A stretch of DNA of 38,740 bases from Prochlorococcus sp. HOT208_60m_813L03 (GCA_002026145.1 MWOQ01000201.1:1-38740), one strand, 5' to 3'; counted from the first letter of the stretch, positions 6,789 through 14,642 are shown. Notes: generated by a model not told the origin, from the letters alone. Program-made: numbers and translations.

Positions 6789-6935
6789 ATGCGTTTCAAA
6801 GTAAGTCTCAAAAAAAATGGAAAGGAATTTGATGAAGTTGTTATAGCTAATAATAAAAAAGAGGCTATGGAAGTAGCTTTAAAAAATAATCCTGAAGCTC
6901 AAGCATTAAACTCTGATTGGACATTTAAGATTTAA
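6789..6935 (+). CDS. 48-residue conserved-looking small protein
   Basis: An ATG-started frame encodes a compact alpha/beta peptide: a MRFKVSLKKNG strand, an FDEVVIANNKKEAMEVALKNNP strand-helix and a final DWTFKI strand. It has no membrane segment. The layout suggests a small beta-alpha-beta domain, but I cannot name a family. Its stop codon ends at 6935, the base before the stop of convergent znuB (6936), so the two genes abut with no spacer. Confidence 0.55.
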   Translation: MRFKVSLKKNGKEFDEVVIANNKKEAMEVALKNNPEAQALNSDWTFKI

Positions 6936-7721
6936 TTATTTGCGTAGTTTAGGAATCAAAAGAGATGCAACACAAATAACACTAATTGCAGGTCCAGGCG
7001 ACAAATTAAAGACTATAGAGAGAATAAATCCCAGAAGTGAGATGCATAAACCAAAAAATGAAGACCTCATCATTGCAATTCTTAAACTATGAGCCTTATT
7101 TAGGCCTAACAAAGTTGGGGTAGAAAGAAGAGCAATTACAAGAATTACTCCTACTGCTGACATTGAACTAACAATTACTAATGCTGTTGTAAAACTAAGC
7201 GCAAGATTTAATAAAGAAACATTTATACCACTTGCAGATGCACCTTCTGGATCTAATCCAACATAAACAACCTTTTCATATCCAAAAGTTATCAAGATCA
7301 TAAATACTAAAAATGCAATTATTGTTCTAAGTAAATCCCCAAAATTTGCTGTCAACAAATCGCCAAATAGTACTGCTTCCAAATCAATCCTTATTCCGAG
7401 TAGGGGAATAATAAGTACTCCAAACCCAAGCATTCCAGCGAGAATAGTGTTCATAACTGCTTCATAATTTTCACTTTTTCTATTAGTTAAACTTTCCGCA
7501 ATTACAGAGCCTAAAAGACCACTTATAACACCACCAATTGAGGGGTGAACTCCAAGCGCTAATGCGAGAGCAAGTCCAGGCAACACACAATGAGAGATTA
7601 AATTAACTTGTAATAATCTTTTATGAGTAATTAAGACAGTCCCCATTGCTGGACATAAGATCCCGGAAAAAATTGTTATTATTAATGGAACAAGCCACCA
7701 GTTGTTATTAATAAAAGACAT
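6936..7721 (-). CDS. znuB: zinc ABC transporter permease ZnuB
   Basis: The 261-residue protein is an ABC-3 family permease: eight or nine hydrophobic segments with ILCPAMGTVLITHKRLLQVNLISHCVLPG near the start and GLDPEGASASGINV in the middle, both typical of Znu/Mnt permeases. It forms the inner-membrane channel that passes zinc from ZnuA, powered by ZnuC. Zinc rather than manganese specificity is inferred from the zur, znuC and COG0523 neighbours. It diverges from zur, with 17 to 56 nt between starts depending on the zur start, and abuts a small convergent gene at its 3' end. Confidence 0.88.
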   Translation of the reverse strand: MSFINNNWWLVPLIITIFSGILCPAMGTVLITHKRLLQVNLISHCVLPGLALALALGVHPSIGGVISGLLGSVIAESLTNRKSENYEAVMNTILAGMLGFGVLIIPLLGIRIDLEAVLFGDLLTANFGDLLRTIIAFLVFMILITFGYEKVVYVGLDPEGASASGINVSLLNLALSFTTALVIVSSMSAVGVILVIALLSTPTLLGLNKAHSLRIAMMRSSFFGLCISLLGFILSIVFNLSPGPAISVICVASLLIPKLRK

Positions 7722-7777
7722 TATTCGAATGATTCGGTATGATCAGAAATACGGGCCATAAAAAGATCTCGAAAACA

Positions 7778-8173
7778 ATGGTAACTAAGTCTGACATTAC
7801 CAAAAGACAAGAACAACTTCTTGAAGAACTGAATAATTGTGATGATGAATTGAGCGGACAAGAGTTGCATAGGCAGCTGATGACTAAAGGTAAATCTATG
7901 GGTTTGACAACTGTTTATAGAAATCTGCAAATCTTGATAAAACATGGCTTAATTCGTTCTAGACATCTACCAAATGGAGAAGTTCTTTATACTCCCGTTG
8001 ATAGAGATATTCATCATTTGACCTGCGTTCAATGCGGAGAGACTTCGAAAATGGAAGGTTGTCCTGTTAAAGATATACATACGCCAAAAAAAAATTCCCA
8101 AAAGTTTCAACTTTTGTTTCATACACTCGAATATTTCGGACTTTGCCAAAACTGTTACCAAGCTCAAAGTTAA
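7778..8173 (+). CDS. zur: zinc uptake regulator Zur (Fur family)
   Basis: A Fur-family repressor. The N-terminal winged helix includes GLTTVYRNLQILIKHGLIRS, the DNA-recognition pattern. The dimerisation part carries IHHLTCVQCGE and FGLCQNCYQ, the two CxxC pairs of the structural zinc site. Zur identity is inferred from its place between znuB and znuC. It normally represses zinc uptake genes when zinc is plentiful, and in marine Synechococcus Zur also activates a metallothionein gene. I chose ATG 7778 (131 residues) because it starts just before the first helix; an in-frame ATG at 7739 adds 13 residues. Its stop is 13 nt from that of convergent znuC. Confidence 0.85.
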   Translation: MVTKSDITKRQEQLLEELNNCDDELSGQELHRQLMTKGKSMGLTTVYRNLQILIKHGLIRSRHLPNGEVLYTPVDRDIHHLTCVQCGETSKMEGCPVKDIHTPKKNSQKFQLLFHTLEYFGLCQNCYQAQS

Positions 8174-8186
8174 AGAGGAACATTTT

Positions 8187-8957
8187 CTAATTAAGAGAAT
8201 TATTTTCATTTAGAGCGCTTAGGTTGATATCGTTTAATTTATCTTTTATTGAATCAGGGCTACCAACTGCCAAAACACTTTTATCAAGAACTATTACTTG
8301 ATCATATTTATTTAGTGACTCACCCCAATCATGGCTACTTACAACCAAAGAAAGACCTACATCCGCAAGTTGACGAACAATTTTTAGGAAATCCTCTTTT
8401 GCTGGAGGATCCAGAGCAGCACATGGTTCATCAAGAAGAAAGATTTTTGCAGGGGACATAAGAGTTTTTGCTAATAGAGCTCTTTGCTGTTGTCCTCCTG
8501 AAAGAGAATCGAGTCTTCTATTAGCCAAATTTGCAATGCCTACTCTTTGCATAGTCGCCTCTAATTCACAACATTTATTAATCCAAGCATTAGGATTTGC
8601 AAGAAGAGCTTTGATTTGAAAAGGAGTATTACTTTTAGATTTTGAATACTTTATTTGCCCGAGAGATACCAATTTTTCTACTGTAATTGGAAACTTCCAA
8701 TTCATGGAACTTCTTTGTGGCATAAGAGCGATAAGGGATCTAGATCTATTTAAATTCTCACCATCAATTTTTATTTCTCCTTTATCTGGAGCATTCTGTC
8801 CTTGCAATATTTTTAATAAAGTAGATTTACCCGCGCCGTTTGGACCAACTAGCGCTGTTAAAGTTCCGGGTTTGATCTCAACCGATACCTTATTTAAAGC
8901 TGGCTTACTTTTTTTAGTGTATGAATAGGTTAAATTTTCAGCGACTAAAGTAGCCAT
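8187..8957 (-). CDS. znuC: zinc ABC transporter ATPase ZnuC
   Basis: The 256-residue ATPase has all ABC motifs: Walker A GPNGAGKST at 38-46, signature LSGGQQQR at 152-159, Walker B KIFLLDEP at 171-178, and the H-loop histidine H209 (SSHDW). It pairs with ZnuB on the cytoplasmic face. The gene diverges from znuA with 134 bp between starts, and the one palindromic operator in that gap (9056-9072) could serve both directions. An insertion around residues 104-128 (KSKSNTPFQIKALLANPNAW) between the Q-loop region and the signature is longer than in many relatives and helical. Confidence 0.88.
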   Translation of the reverse strand: MATLVAENLTYSYTKKSKPALNKVSVEIKPGTLTALVGPNGAGKSTLLKILQGQNAPDKGEIKIDGENLNRSRSLIALMPQRSSMNWKFPITVEKLVSLGQIKYSKSKSNTPFQIKALLANPNAWINKCCELEATMQRVGIANLANRRLDSLSGGQQQRALLAKTLMSPAKIFLLDEPCAALDPPAKEDFLKIVRQLADVGLSLVVSSHDWGESLNKYDQVIVLDKSVLAVGSPDSIKDKLNDINLSALNENNSLN

Positions 8958-9055
8958 TAATTAATATTTTAAAAAGTCACTCAATAAGCTTAACAATAAT
9001 ACAAGCTTCGTATTATTTTCATAACATTTGATACCTTTGGTTGCCAGCAAAAATG

Positions 9056-9072
9056 AAAATGATTATCATTTT
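9056..9072. promoter_or_regulatory. Zur/Fur-type operator of znuA
   Basis: A perfect 17-bp palindrome AAAATGAT-T-ATCATTTT ends 20 nt before the znuA ATG. Its core matches the TGATnATCA heart of Fur-family boxes. With zur next door, Zur is the likeliest binder. The znuC start lies 100 bp to its left. Confidence 0.75.
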
Positions 9073-9091
9073 TAAGTAATTAACTATTTTC

Positions 9092-10933
9092 ATGTCAATT
9101 TTTAAAAGACTATTAACAAATAAAAAAGGTTCGAGCAAGTCAATTATTAAAAATTCCGTAATTGCTGGAACGATAATATTTTCTGGTTTTGGGCAAGATG
9201 TTATGGCTAAGGGGAAGTCATATGTAGCAGTAGAACCACTAGTTTGTGATTTAGTTAAATCAATTGCATTACCATCTGACGAAGTTACATGCTTAGTAGA
9301 TAGAAAACAAGATGTTCATGACTTAAAGATCAATCCAAGGCAAGCTCAATTATTAAATAGCGCAGACAAAGTTTTCACTTTAGGTAAAGAAATGACTCCT
9401 ACTATGAAAAACTGGGAAGACAAGTCAAATACTGTTGTGGTTGGTGTTAGTGCCATCGAAGTTGAGAATCCTTCTAGCGAAGAGGGAGGGGCTTTTGAAT
9501 GGGCTGGCCTATTCGAACTTACAGCGGGAAATTATAAATGGTCATTTGCAAAAGTCGATGGTGAATATGCAGACCCCGCCATGAAAATGGTCATTCTTGA
9601 ATCAGATGACATTGAATTATCTGAAGAATTAGCAGAAGAGCTATTGGGATCTGATCAAAGTATTGAAAAAAGCAATAATGGTATTCTTTCTGCAAGTGAC
9701 AAAGCCTTCGTTTTAAATTTTGATCAAAAGAAAGATATCACGGAATTTAATGTAGAAATCAAAAAAGATGGTAAGTATGCTTTCTTTACAGAACATATGC
9801 CTTTTGAATTTGAAGCAGATGAACACTTCTTCAAAGATCTAGCTAAAAATGATATCGAACCAGTCGCTCAAGAACCTGATATGGGAGGGCACAGTGAACA
9901 TGGCGCAGAAGGCTTTGAATGGGCAGGAACTTTTGATCTTAAAGAAGGATCATATAAATGGTCATTTGCAAAAGTCGATGGTGAATATGCAGATCCTGCT
10001 ATGAAAATGGTTATCCTCAAATCTGGCGATATTGAAGAATCTGAAGAACTTGCAAAGGAACTTTTAGAATCCGATGACTCTATCTACAAGGCTGATAATG
10101 ATGTTTTATTAGCAAGTTCAAAAGCAATATCACTTAATTTTGATCAAGGTAAAGAAAGTACAGTATTTAATGTAGAAATTAAAAAAAGTGGTAAATATAC
10201 ATTTTTTACAGAACATATGCCTTTTGAATTTGAGGCAGATGAACACTTCTTCAAAGACGTATCCAACAATGATGTAGAGCCTATCGCGCAAGTTCCAGAT
10301 GAGGGAGATGGGCATCACCACCATCATCATCATGGACATGGAAGTTTAGACCCTCATGTATGGCATGATCCAGCCAACATTATAAAAATGAGTAAAGTAA
10401 TCTCAAAAAACTTAAAAAAGGATATCTCTATTTTTAACAGAAAAGATAGAAAATCCATCAATGAAAGAATTGATTCAACTGAATCTTTACTCAGTGGCCT
10501 AAATGAATGGATTCTTGACCAGGTAACAACAATACCTGAGCAAGACAGGGTACTTGTCTCAAAACACAAAGCTATGGATTATTATGGTGCTGCATTCGGA
10601 TTTGAGACAGTTAGTTTACTAGACTTCCTTGGCGATTCATCAAGCTTAAGACCTGAAAACATTAGTTCAACTTTGAATATGCTAAAGGAGGAAAATGTTA
10701 AGGCAATATTTCCAGAACAAATACCAGCGTCTAAGTTATTAAAAAACTTAAGTAGGCAAAGTTCTGTACCTTTAGCTTCTAATCAAATATTCGTTGATGG
10801 TTTAATGATGAAAGGAAATACTATAAGCGTTGCAGTTCACAACACTTGCACAATCGTTGATTCATTGGGTGGAAGCTGTGATAAAGAATCTGGCTCCAAT
10901 CTTGAGTCTGAATGGTACAAACTTTCAGATTAA
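9092..10933 (+). CDS. znuA: zinc-binding protein ZnuA with a duplicated inserted module
   Basis: Periplasmic zinc-capture component, 613 residues against about 300-350 usual. A signal segment (about 19-39) precedes the N-lobe, with ligand H76 in DVHDLK. Residues 135-260 and 275-400 are two copies of a module not normal in ZnuA (start FEWAG, centre DPAMKMVIL, end FFTEHMPFEFE), inserted where the His-rich loop lies. A run of seven histidines (408-414) follows, then DPHVWHDP (ligand H422), VSKHKAMDYYGAAFG (H492) and the C-lobe. The same module sits in the downstream COG0523 GTPase. The start is the ATG 20 nt after the palindromic operator. The core looks fully functional. Confidence 0.9.
   Translation: MSIFKRLLTNKKGSSKSIIKNSVIAGTIIFSGFGQDVMAKGKSYVAVEPLVCDLVKSIALPSDEVTCLVDRKQDVHDLKINPRQAQLLNSADKVFTLGKEMTPTMKNWEDKSNTVVVGVSAIEVENPSSEEGGAFEWAGLFELTAGNYKWSFAKVDGEYADPAMKMVILESDDIELSEELAEELLGSDQSIEKSNNGILSASDKAFVLNFDQKKDITEFNVEIKKDGKYAFFTEHMPFEFEADEHFFKDLAKNDIEPVAQEPDMGGHSEHGAEGFEWAGTFDLKEGSYKWSFAKVDGEYADPAMKMVILKSGDIEESEELAKELLESDDSIYKADNDVLLASSKAISLNFDQGKESTVFNVEIKKSGKYTFFTEHMPFEFEADEHFFKDVSNNDVEPIAQVPDEGDGHHHHHHHGHGSLDPHVWHDPANIIKMSKVISKNLKKDISIFNRKDRKSINERIDSTESLLSGLNEWILDQVTTIPEQDRVLVSKHKAMDYYGAAFGFETVSLLDFLGDSSSLRPENISSTLNMLKEENVKAIFPEQIPASKLLKNLSRQSSVPLASNQIFVDGLMMKGNTISVAVHNTCTIVDSLGGSCDKESGSNLESEWYKLSD
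9494..10291 (+). repeat. tandem 420-bp module repeat inside znuA
   Basis: Two copies at an exact 420-nt period: 9494-9871 and 9914-10291, each followed by a variable linker. Positions 9533-9573 and 9953-9993 are identical over 41 nt, synonymous sites included. A second stretch of about 50 nt (from 9785 and from 10205) differs at one base. The middle parts have diverged. This points to a recent duplication or continuing gene conversion at the two conserved ends. Confidence 0.85.
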
Positions 10934-11010
10934 ATTTTTCTAATAAAAACGGTTTTCATTTCTTATTATTACTATTATTAAACTATTGTTTATTTAGTAA
11001 AAATCAGTAA

Positions 11011-12360
11011 ATGAGCATCAAAGATAAAGTTCCCGTAACCATCCTCACTGGATTCTTAGGTTCAGGGAAGACTACTTTGCTTAATAGAATTTTAAGTGAA
11101 GAGCACGGAAAAAGAATAGCCGTAATTGAGAATGAATACGGTGAAGTAGGTATAGATCAAGGGCTCGTAATTAATGCCGATGAAGAAGTGTTTGAGATGT
11201 CAAACGGGTGCATTTGTTGTACTGTTCGCGGTGATTTAATAAGAGTTCTTGGCAACCTTATGAAAAGAAGAGATAAGTTTGACTATGTTTTAGTAGAAAC
11301 GACAGGATTAGCAGATCCTGGGCCAGTTGCTCAGACATTTTTCATGGATGAAGAAATTAGTTCTGAATTTACTCTTGATGGAATTGTAACTTTAGTTGAT
11401 GCTGCCCACATTGATCAGCAGCTAGGCAGGAGTGATGAAAGTTCAGAACAAGTTGCATTTGCAGATGTTCTTGTCCTTAATAAAACTGATTTAGTCTCTG
11501 ATGATGCACTAGATACTCTTGAATCGAGATTGAAAGATATGAACCGAATGACCCGAATTATTAGAGCCGAGAATGCCAAAGTACCAATTGAAACAGTCTT
11601 AAATCTAAGTGCATTTGATCTTGATAAGATCCTTAAACGCAGGCCAACATTCCTTGAACCAGAATATCCTTTTGAATGGACAGGTGTTTACGATCTTGAT
11701 GCAGGTAAATATGAATTAATGCTAGAAGAGGGACCCGATCCAGAAATGTCCTTAGTAGCTCTTGCTAACCAAGGAGAGAGTGAAGATGAACTTAAAGATG
11801 GTGCTGAATACTCCGTGAGACTTTATGCAGAAAAAGCTAATAGTTTAGATTCTGGAAATACCATCCCATATGGAGAACATATAAATCTCAAATTGGAGGA
11901 TAAAGGAAATAAATCCTTCATCCTGAACATAGAAAAACCAACAAAAATAGGTTTGTTTACACAGCACACCGCTGAAGAATTCAATATGAAAGTCATTAAA
12001 AGTGACGAGAATAAAGAGATTCCCTTTAATACACAAAGATTCTGGCAAGCAGAGCACGAACATGATGATGAAGTAGGCTCAATTGCTATAGAGCGTTTTG
12101 GAGATGTTGACCCAGAAAAACTAAATACTTGGATGGGAAGACTTCTATCAGAAAAAGGAGTGGATATATTCAGAACTAAAGGTTTCATAAGTTACTCAGG
12201 TAACCCAAGGAGAATCGTTTTCCAAGGGGTTCACATGTTATTTACTGCACAACCTGATAAAGAATGGGGTAACGAAGCTCGTAGAAATCAACTTGTTTTT
12301 ATCGGTAGAAATTTAAATGAGAAAGAGATGCAAGAAGGCTTTGATAAATGCCTGATATAG
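11011..12360 (+). CDS. COG0523 (CobW-type) metal GTPase with inserted module
   Basis: A G3E-family GTPase, 449 residues. Walker A GFLGSGKTT is at 14-22, the metal-binding GCICC motif at 66-70, ETTGLADPGP near 96 and base-recognition NKTD at 157-160. A CobW C-terminal domain begins near 355. Between them, residues 221-335 hold the same FEW.G module found twice in ZnuA, and HEHDDE (349-353) adds metal ligands. COG0523 proteins linked to zur are zinc metallochaperones that supply zinc to client enzymes during scarcity; that role is inferred from context. It lies 77 nt after znuA and overlaps the WD40 gene by 13 nt. Confidence 0.88.
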   Translation: MSIKDKVPVTILTGFLGSGKTTLLNRILSEEHGKRIAVIENEYGEVGIDQGLVINADEEVFEMSNGCICCTVRGDLIRVLGNLMKRRDKFDYVLVETTGLADPGPVAQTFFMDEEISSEFTLDGIVTLVDAAHIDQQLGRSDESSEQVAFADVLVLNKTDLVSDDALDTLESRLKDMNRMTRIIRAENAKVPIETVLNLSAFDLDKILKRRPTFLEPEYPFEWTGVYDLDAGKYELMLEEGPDPEMSLVALANQGESEDELKDGAEYSVRLYAEKANSLDSGNTIPYGEHINLKLEDKGNKSFILNIEKPTKIGLFTQHTAEEFNMKVIKSDENKEIPFNTQRFWQAEHEHDDEVGSIAIERFGDVDPEKLNTWMGRLLSEKGVDIFRTKGFISYSGNPRRIVFQGVHMLFTAQPDKEWGNEARRNQLVFIGRNLNEKEMQEGFDKCLI

Positions 12361-13421
12361 AACCATTTAGCCCAAGAGGCATGTTCCATGATGGATGGAC
12401 TGCTGAAGTTAACGATTACGCCATAGCATGTGGCTGGGCTCTTAAAGGAAAACAATTTATTGTTGGCGACGTGGCAGGAGGTCTTTTTTCGTTCGAAGGA
12501 GATACTGGAAAAATTATTTGGGAAAAAGAAAATACACACTCCGGTGGTCTATTAGCAATGGCCATTCATCCAGAGGGTGAGATTTTTGCAACATCAGGTC
12601 AGGATGGAAATGTTCAAATTTGTAATTGCCACGAAGGTAAAGTAATTAAAACACTTAATCTTGGTAAGGGTTGGGTAGAACACCTCAAGTGGTCTAATGA
12701 CGGTTTATTTCTAGCGATAGCTTCCTCAAAAAAAGTATTTGTTTTTAATGAAATTGGAGAAGAGAAATGGATCTCAGAAGACCATCCAAGCACAGTAAGT
12801 GCAATAACATGGTCAAATAAAAATGAGCTCGCAACTGCATGCTACGGCAGAGTGACATTCTTTGACATTGTTAATAATAAAACTAATCAAAAGCTCGAGT
12901 GGCAAGGATCATTGGTCTCTATGGAATTAAGCCCTGATGGAGATATAGTCGCCTGTGGGAGTCAAGACAATTCAGTTCATTTTTGGAGAAGATCAACAGG
13001 AATGGATGCTGAAATGACTGGATACCCTGGGAAACCAAGTCACCTTTCTTTTGATGACAGTGGAAAATTATTAGCGACAAGTGGCAGTGAAAGAATCACA
13101 GTATGGAGCTTTATGGGGAATGGTCCAGAGGGCACTATGCCAGGAGAGCTATGTCACCATACAGAGCCTATTTCGAGTCTTGCCTTCTCAAATAAAGGTA
13201 TGCTTGTAGCCTCAGGATCTAGAGATGGTTCTGTTGTTGCAAGTTTTCTAAAAAAAGACGGCAATGGAGACCCTGTTGGGGCTGCATTCGCGGGAGATTT
13301 AGTAGGGGCAATATCTTGGAGACCTGACGATTGTGCACTTGCAGCAGTTAATGCAAAAGGTGTTGTAAATGTATGGAAATTTAAAGTTCGTACAAACCTT
13401 TTTTCTAAGGGGTTTAAGTAA
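12348..13421 (+). CDS. WD40 beta-propeller protein coupled to the zinc GTPase
   Basis: The 357-residue protein is built of WD40-like repeats, probably seven blades: for example GGLLAMAIHPEGEIFATSGQ, SLVSMELSPDGDIVACGSQ, PISSLAFSNKGMLVASGSR and the final NAKGVVNVWKF. There is no signal peptide, so it is cytoplasmic. WD40 propellers are protein-binding scaffolds; none of the blades shows a catalytic motif. Its ATG lies inside the COG0523 gene, 13 nt before that stop, so translation is probably coupled and the two proteins may work together. A scaffold or client-recognition role in zinc delivery is inference. Confidence 0.8.
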   Translation: MPDIEPFSPRGMFHDGWTAEVNDYAIACGWALKGKQFIVGDVAGGLFSFEGDTGKIIWEKENTHSGGLLAMAIHPEGEIFATSGQDGNVQICNCHEGKVIKTLNLGKGWVEHLKWSNDGLFLAIASSKKVFVFNEIGEEKWISEDHPSTVSAITWSNKNELATACYGRVTFFDIVNNKTNQKLEWQGSLVSMELSPDGDIVACGSQDNSVHFWRRSTGMDAEMTGYPGKPSHLSFDDSGKLLATSGSERITVWSFMGNGPEGTMPGELCHHTEPISSLAFSNKGMLVASGSRDGSVVASFLKKDGNGDPVGAAFAGDLVGAISWRPDDCALAAVNAKGVVNVWKFKVRTNLFSKGFK

Positions 13422-13439
13422 AATTAGAAATTTATAAAA

Positions 13440-13595
13440 TTACCAATAGTTAGCTTTTAAATGTCTTTCCATACAAATGACTTCACAGTCATTATCAATA
13501 CCTTTTGGGTGAATATCACAATATGAGAGACATTGAAAATATTCGTCTATAGGATTAGATTGACCAGTTTTCCTAACTTCTTTCGAATGATTCAT
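13440..13595 (-). CDS. 51-residue twin-CX3C protein
   Basis: An ATG-to-TAA frame encodes a short polar N-terminus and then two CX3C motifs, C22/C26 and C37/C41, ten residues apart, with IHPKGIDND between them and a MERHLK helix after. Twin CX3C proteins form a disulfide-locked helical hairpin or bind metal. There is no signal peptide, so in the reducing cytoplasm metal binding may be likelier. It is convergent with the WD40 gene, 18 nt apart, at the end of the zinc locus. The regular cysteine pattern argues for a real gene despite its size. Confidence 0.6.
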   Translation of the reverse strand: MNHSKEVRKTGQSNPIDEYFQCLSYCDIHPKGIDNDCEVICMERHLKANYW

Positions 13596-13881
13596 AAAAG
13601 ATTTCCTCAATTATTTAAAATCAAGATAGTCGAATTAAATATCAAAAGAAATAAGCAAAACTTACTAAAAATATCCCAAAAAAATTAACGCAATTGATTA
13701 CCACTTTCGGACATTTTTAATAAAAAAGCAATGCGTATAAAAACGGATTGTCTTTAGAGAAATATTTTCCTAATTTTATATTGTTGAGTTCTAGGAGGTC
13801 TTTCAAAATGATCGATAGCCTGCCTGAAATTTCGGAATAAACCGAACTAATTTAATTAACTGCTCCAATTATTTTTTATTA

Positions 13882-13971
13882 ATGTCTAAGCTTCCTTCTT
13901 CTGCATCGTTTAGGTGCCCTTTAAGAAACAAGCTTAATTCTAGAGTTTTTGCCCCAGTTAAAGACAATTAG
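13882..13971 (+). CDS. possible 29-residue peptide
   Basis: An ATG-to-TAG frame inside the unassigned transcript region encodes a basic, serine-rich peptide with one cysteine. There is no membrane segment and no clear Shine-Dalgarno site directly before it. Listed because the transcript seems bounded by a terminator and holds no better frame; it may be chance. Confidence 0.22.
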   Translation: MSKLPSSASFRCPLRNKLNSRVFAPVKDN

Positions 13972-14066
13972 TTAATTTTGGTGAGCATTAGCTTAAAAGA
14001 AGTTAGCAACAAGGATCCATGATTTAGGTACGTTATTAACTTCAGTAAAAAATATAAGTAAGAGAT

Positions 14067-14097
14067 AAAAGAGGGCTTAAATTAGCCCTCTTTTTTT
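14067..14097 (+). terminator. intrinsic terminator
   Basis: A perfect stem with seven GC-rich pairs GAGGGCT/AGCCCTC (14071-14077 and 14084-14090) extended by A-T pairs, six-base loop, then seven T. It is the strongest plus-strand terminator in the window. It ends the unassigned transcript upstream of the zinc-ribbon gene. Confidence 0.85.
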
Positions 14098-14154
14098 AAT
14101 AGGATGACTTTCTTCTAGTTTTATAGATAATGATAAGATCAATTAAATTTAAAA

Positions 14155-14433
14155 ATGGTTCGATATTATTGCCCATATTGCAATCCTAAATATCAATTTC
14201 AAAAACAATCCTCAAATGGTAATTTGATTTGTGGCTTGTGCGGAGAGGATCTTGTAAAAAAACCATTTATTAGATTAAACCAGATAATCGCTTTAGTTGC
14301 TGCTTCATCATTACTTTTACCGTTGATATATACTTTTATTTTTTTAATTAAAAATCAATTAAATCCTCCTAATAAAAATTATCAAGCAAATAGTCGTTTG
14401 ATGATAGTTATCAAAGATAAATTTTTTAATTAA
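14155..14433 (+). CDS. zinc-ribbon membrane protein
   Basis: The 92-residue protein starts with a zinc ribbon: C6-x2-C9 and C26-x2-C29 (YYCPYCN and ICGLCGED contexts). One hydrophobic helix follows at about residues 45-69, then a polar tail. The layout is a cytoplasmic zinc-binding knuckle tethered to a membrane, as seen in many small cyanobacterial proteins. The start is ATG 14155. It lies just upstream of the tandem palindromic operators but reads toward them, so they control what follows, not this gene. Confidence 0.65.
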   Translation: MVRYYCPYCNPKYQFQKQSSNGNLICGLCGEDLVKKPFIRLNQIIALVAASSLLLPLIYTFIFLIKNQLNPPNKNYQANSRLMIVIKDKFFN

Positions 14434-14470
14434 ATTGAAAAATTTATGTATATCAACTTTTATCAAAATA

Positions 14471-14487
14471 AAAATGATAATCATTTT
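14471..14487. promoter_or_regulatory. Zur/Fur-type operator, copy A upstream of cynA
   Basis: A perfect palindrome AAAATGAT-A-ATCATTTT, the same as the znuA operator apart from the central base. It lies 237 bp before the cynA start and 38 bp after the zinc-ribbon gene. Confidence 0.65.
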
Positions 14488-14514
14488 TATGTCAAAAGAA
14501 CGCTTTGCCTAATG

Positions 14515-14531
14515 AAAATGATAATCATTTT
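14515..14531. promoter_or_regulatory. Zur/Fur-type operator, copy B upstream of cynA
   Basis: A second identical 17-bp palindrome, exactly 44 bp (about four helical turns) after copy A. That spacing would place two dimers on the same DNA face. The nearest downstream gene is cynA, 177 bp away. Confidence 0.65.
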
Positions 14532-14642
14532 TATAATTAAATAATTTTTAACCTAATTAATATGATTGGTTTCTTAAGCTATTTTTTTATAGTTTGTGAT
14601 ATATCTTTATTCAAAAATATTTATACTTATTGTTTTTAAATA

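Larger units (their letters stand above)
13785..14097 (+). ncRNA. unassigned transcript region with strong terminator
   Basis: The 559-nt gap 13596-14154 holds no gene of normal size. On the plus strand an AT-rich -10-like TATATT (13777-13782) is followed by AGGAGGTC and a 10-codon frame at 13808-13840. A 29-codon frame lies at 13882-13971 (starts MSKLPSSASF), and a very good intrinsic terminator at 14067-14097. Either a non-coding RNA of about 300 nt or a leader with tiny peptides would fit. I see no RNase P, tmRNA or SRP hallmarks. The left part (13596-13776) shows nothing I can assign. Confidence 0.35.

Noticed and set aside
10313-10338. Run of seven histidines in ZnuA, as in an engineered tag
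   Set aside because: It lies in the natural His-rich zinc loop just before DPHVWHDP, as usual in ZnuA proteins; nothing suggests engineering.
13785-14097. RNase P RNA, tmRNA or 6S RNA in the 13.6-14.1 kb gap
   Set aside because: I looked for their signature sequences and saw none; only a generic transcript with terminator is supported.
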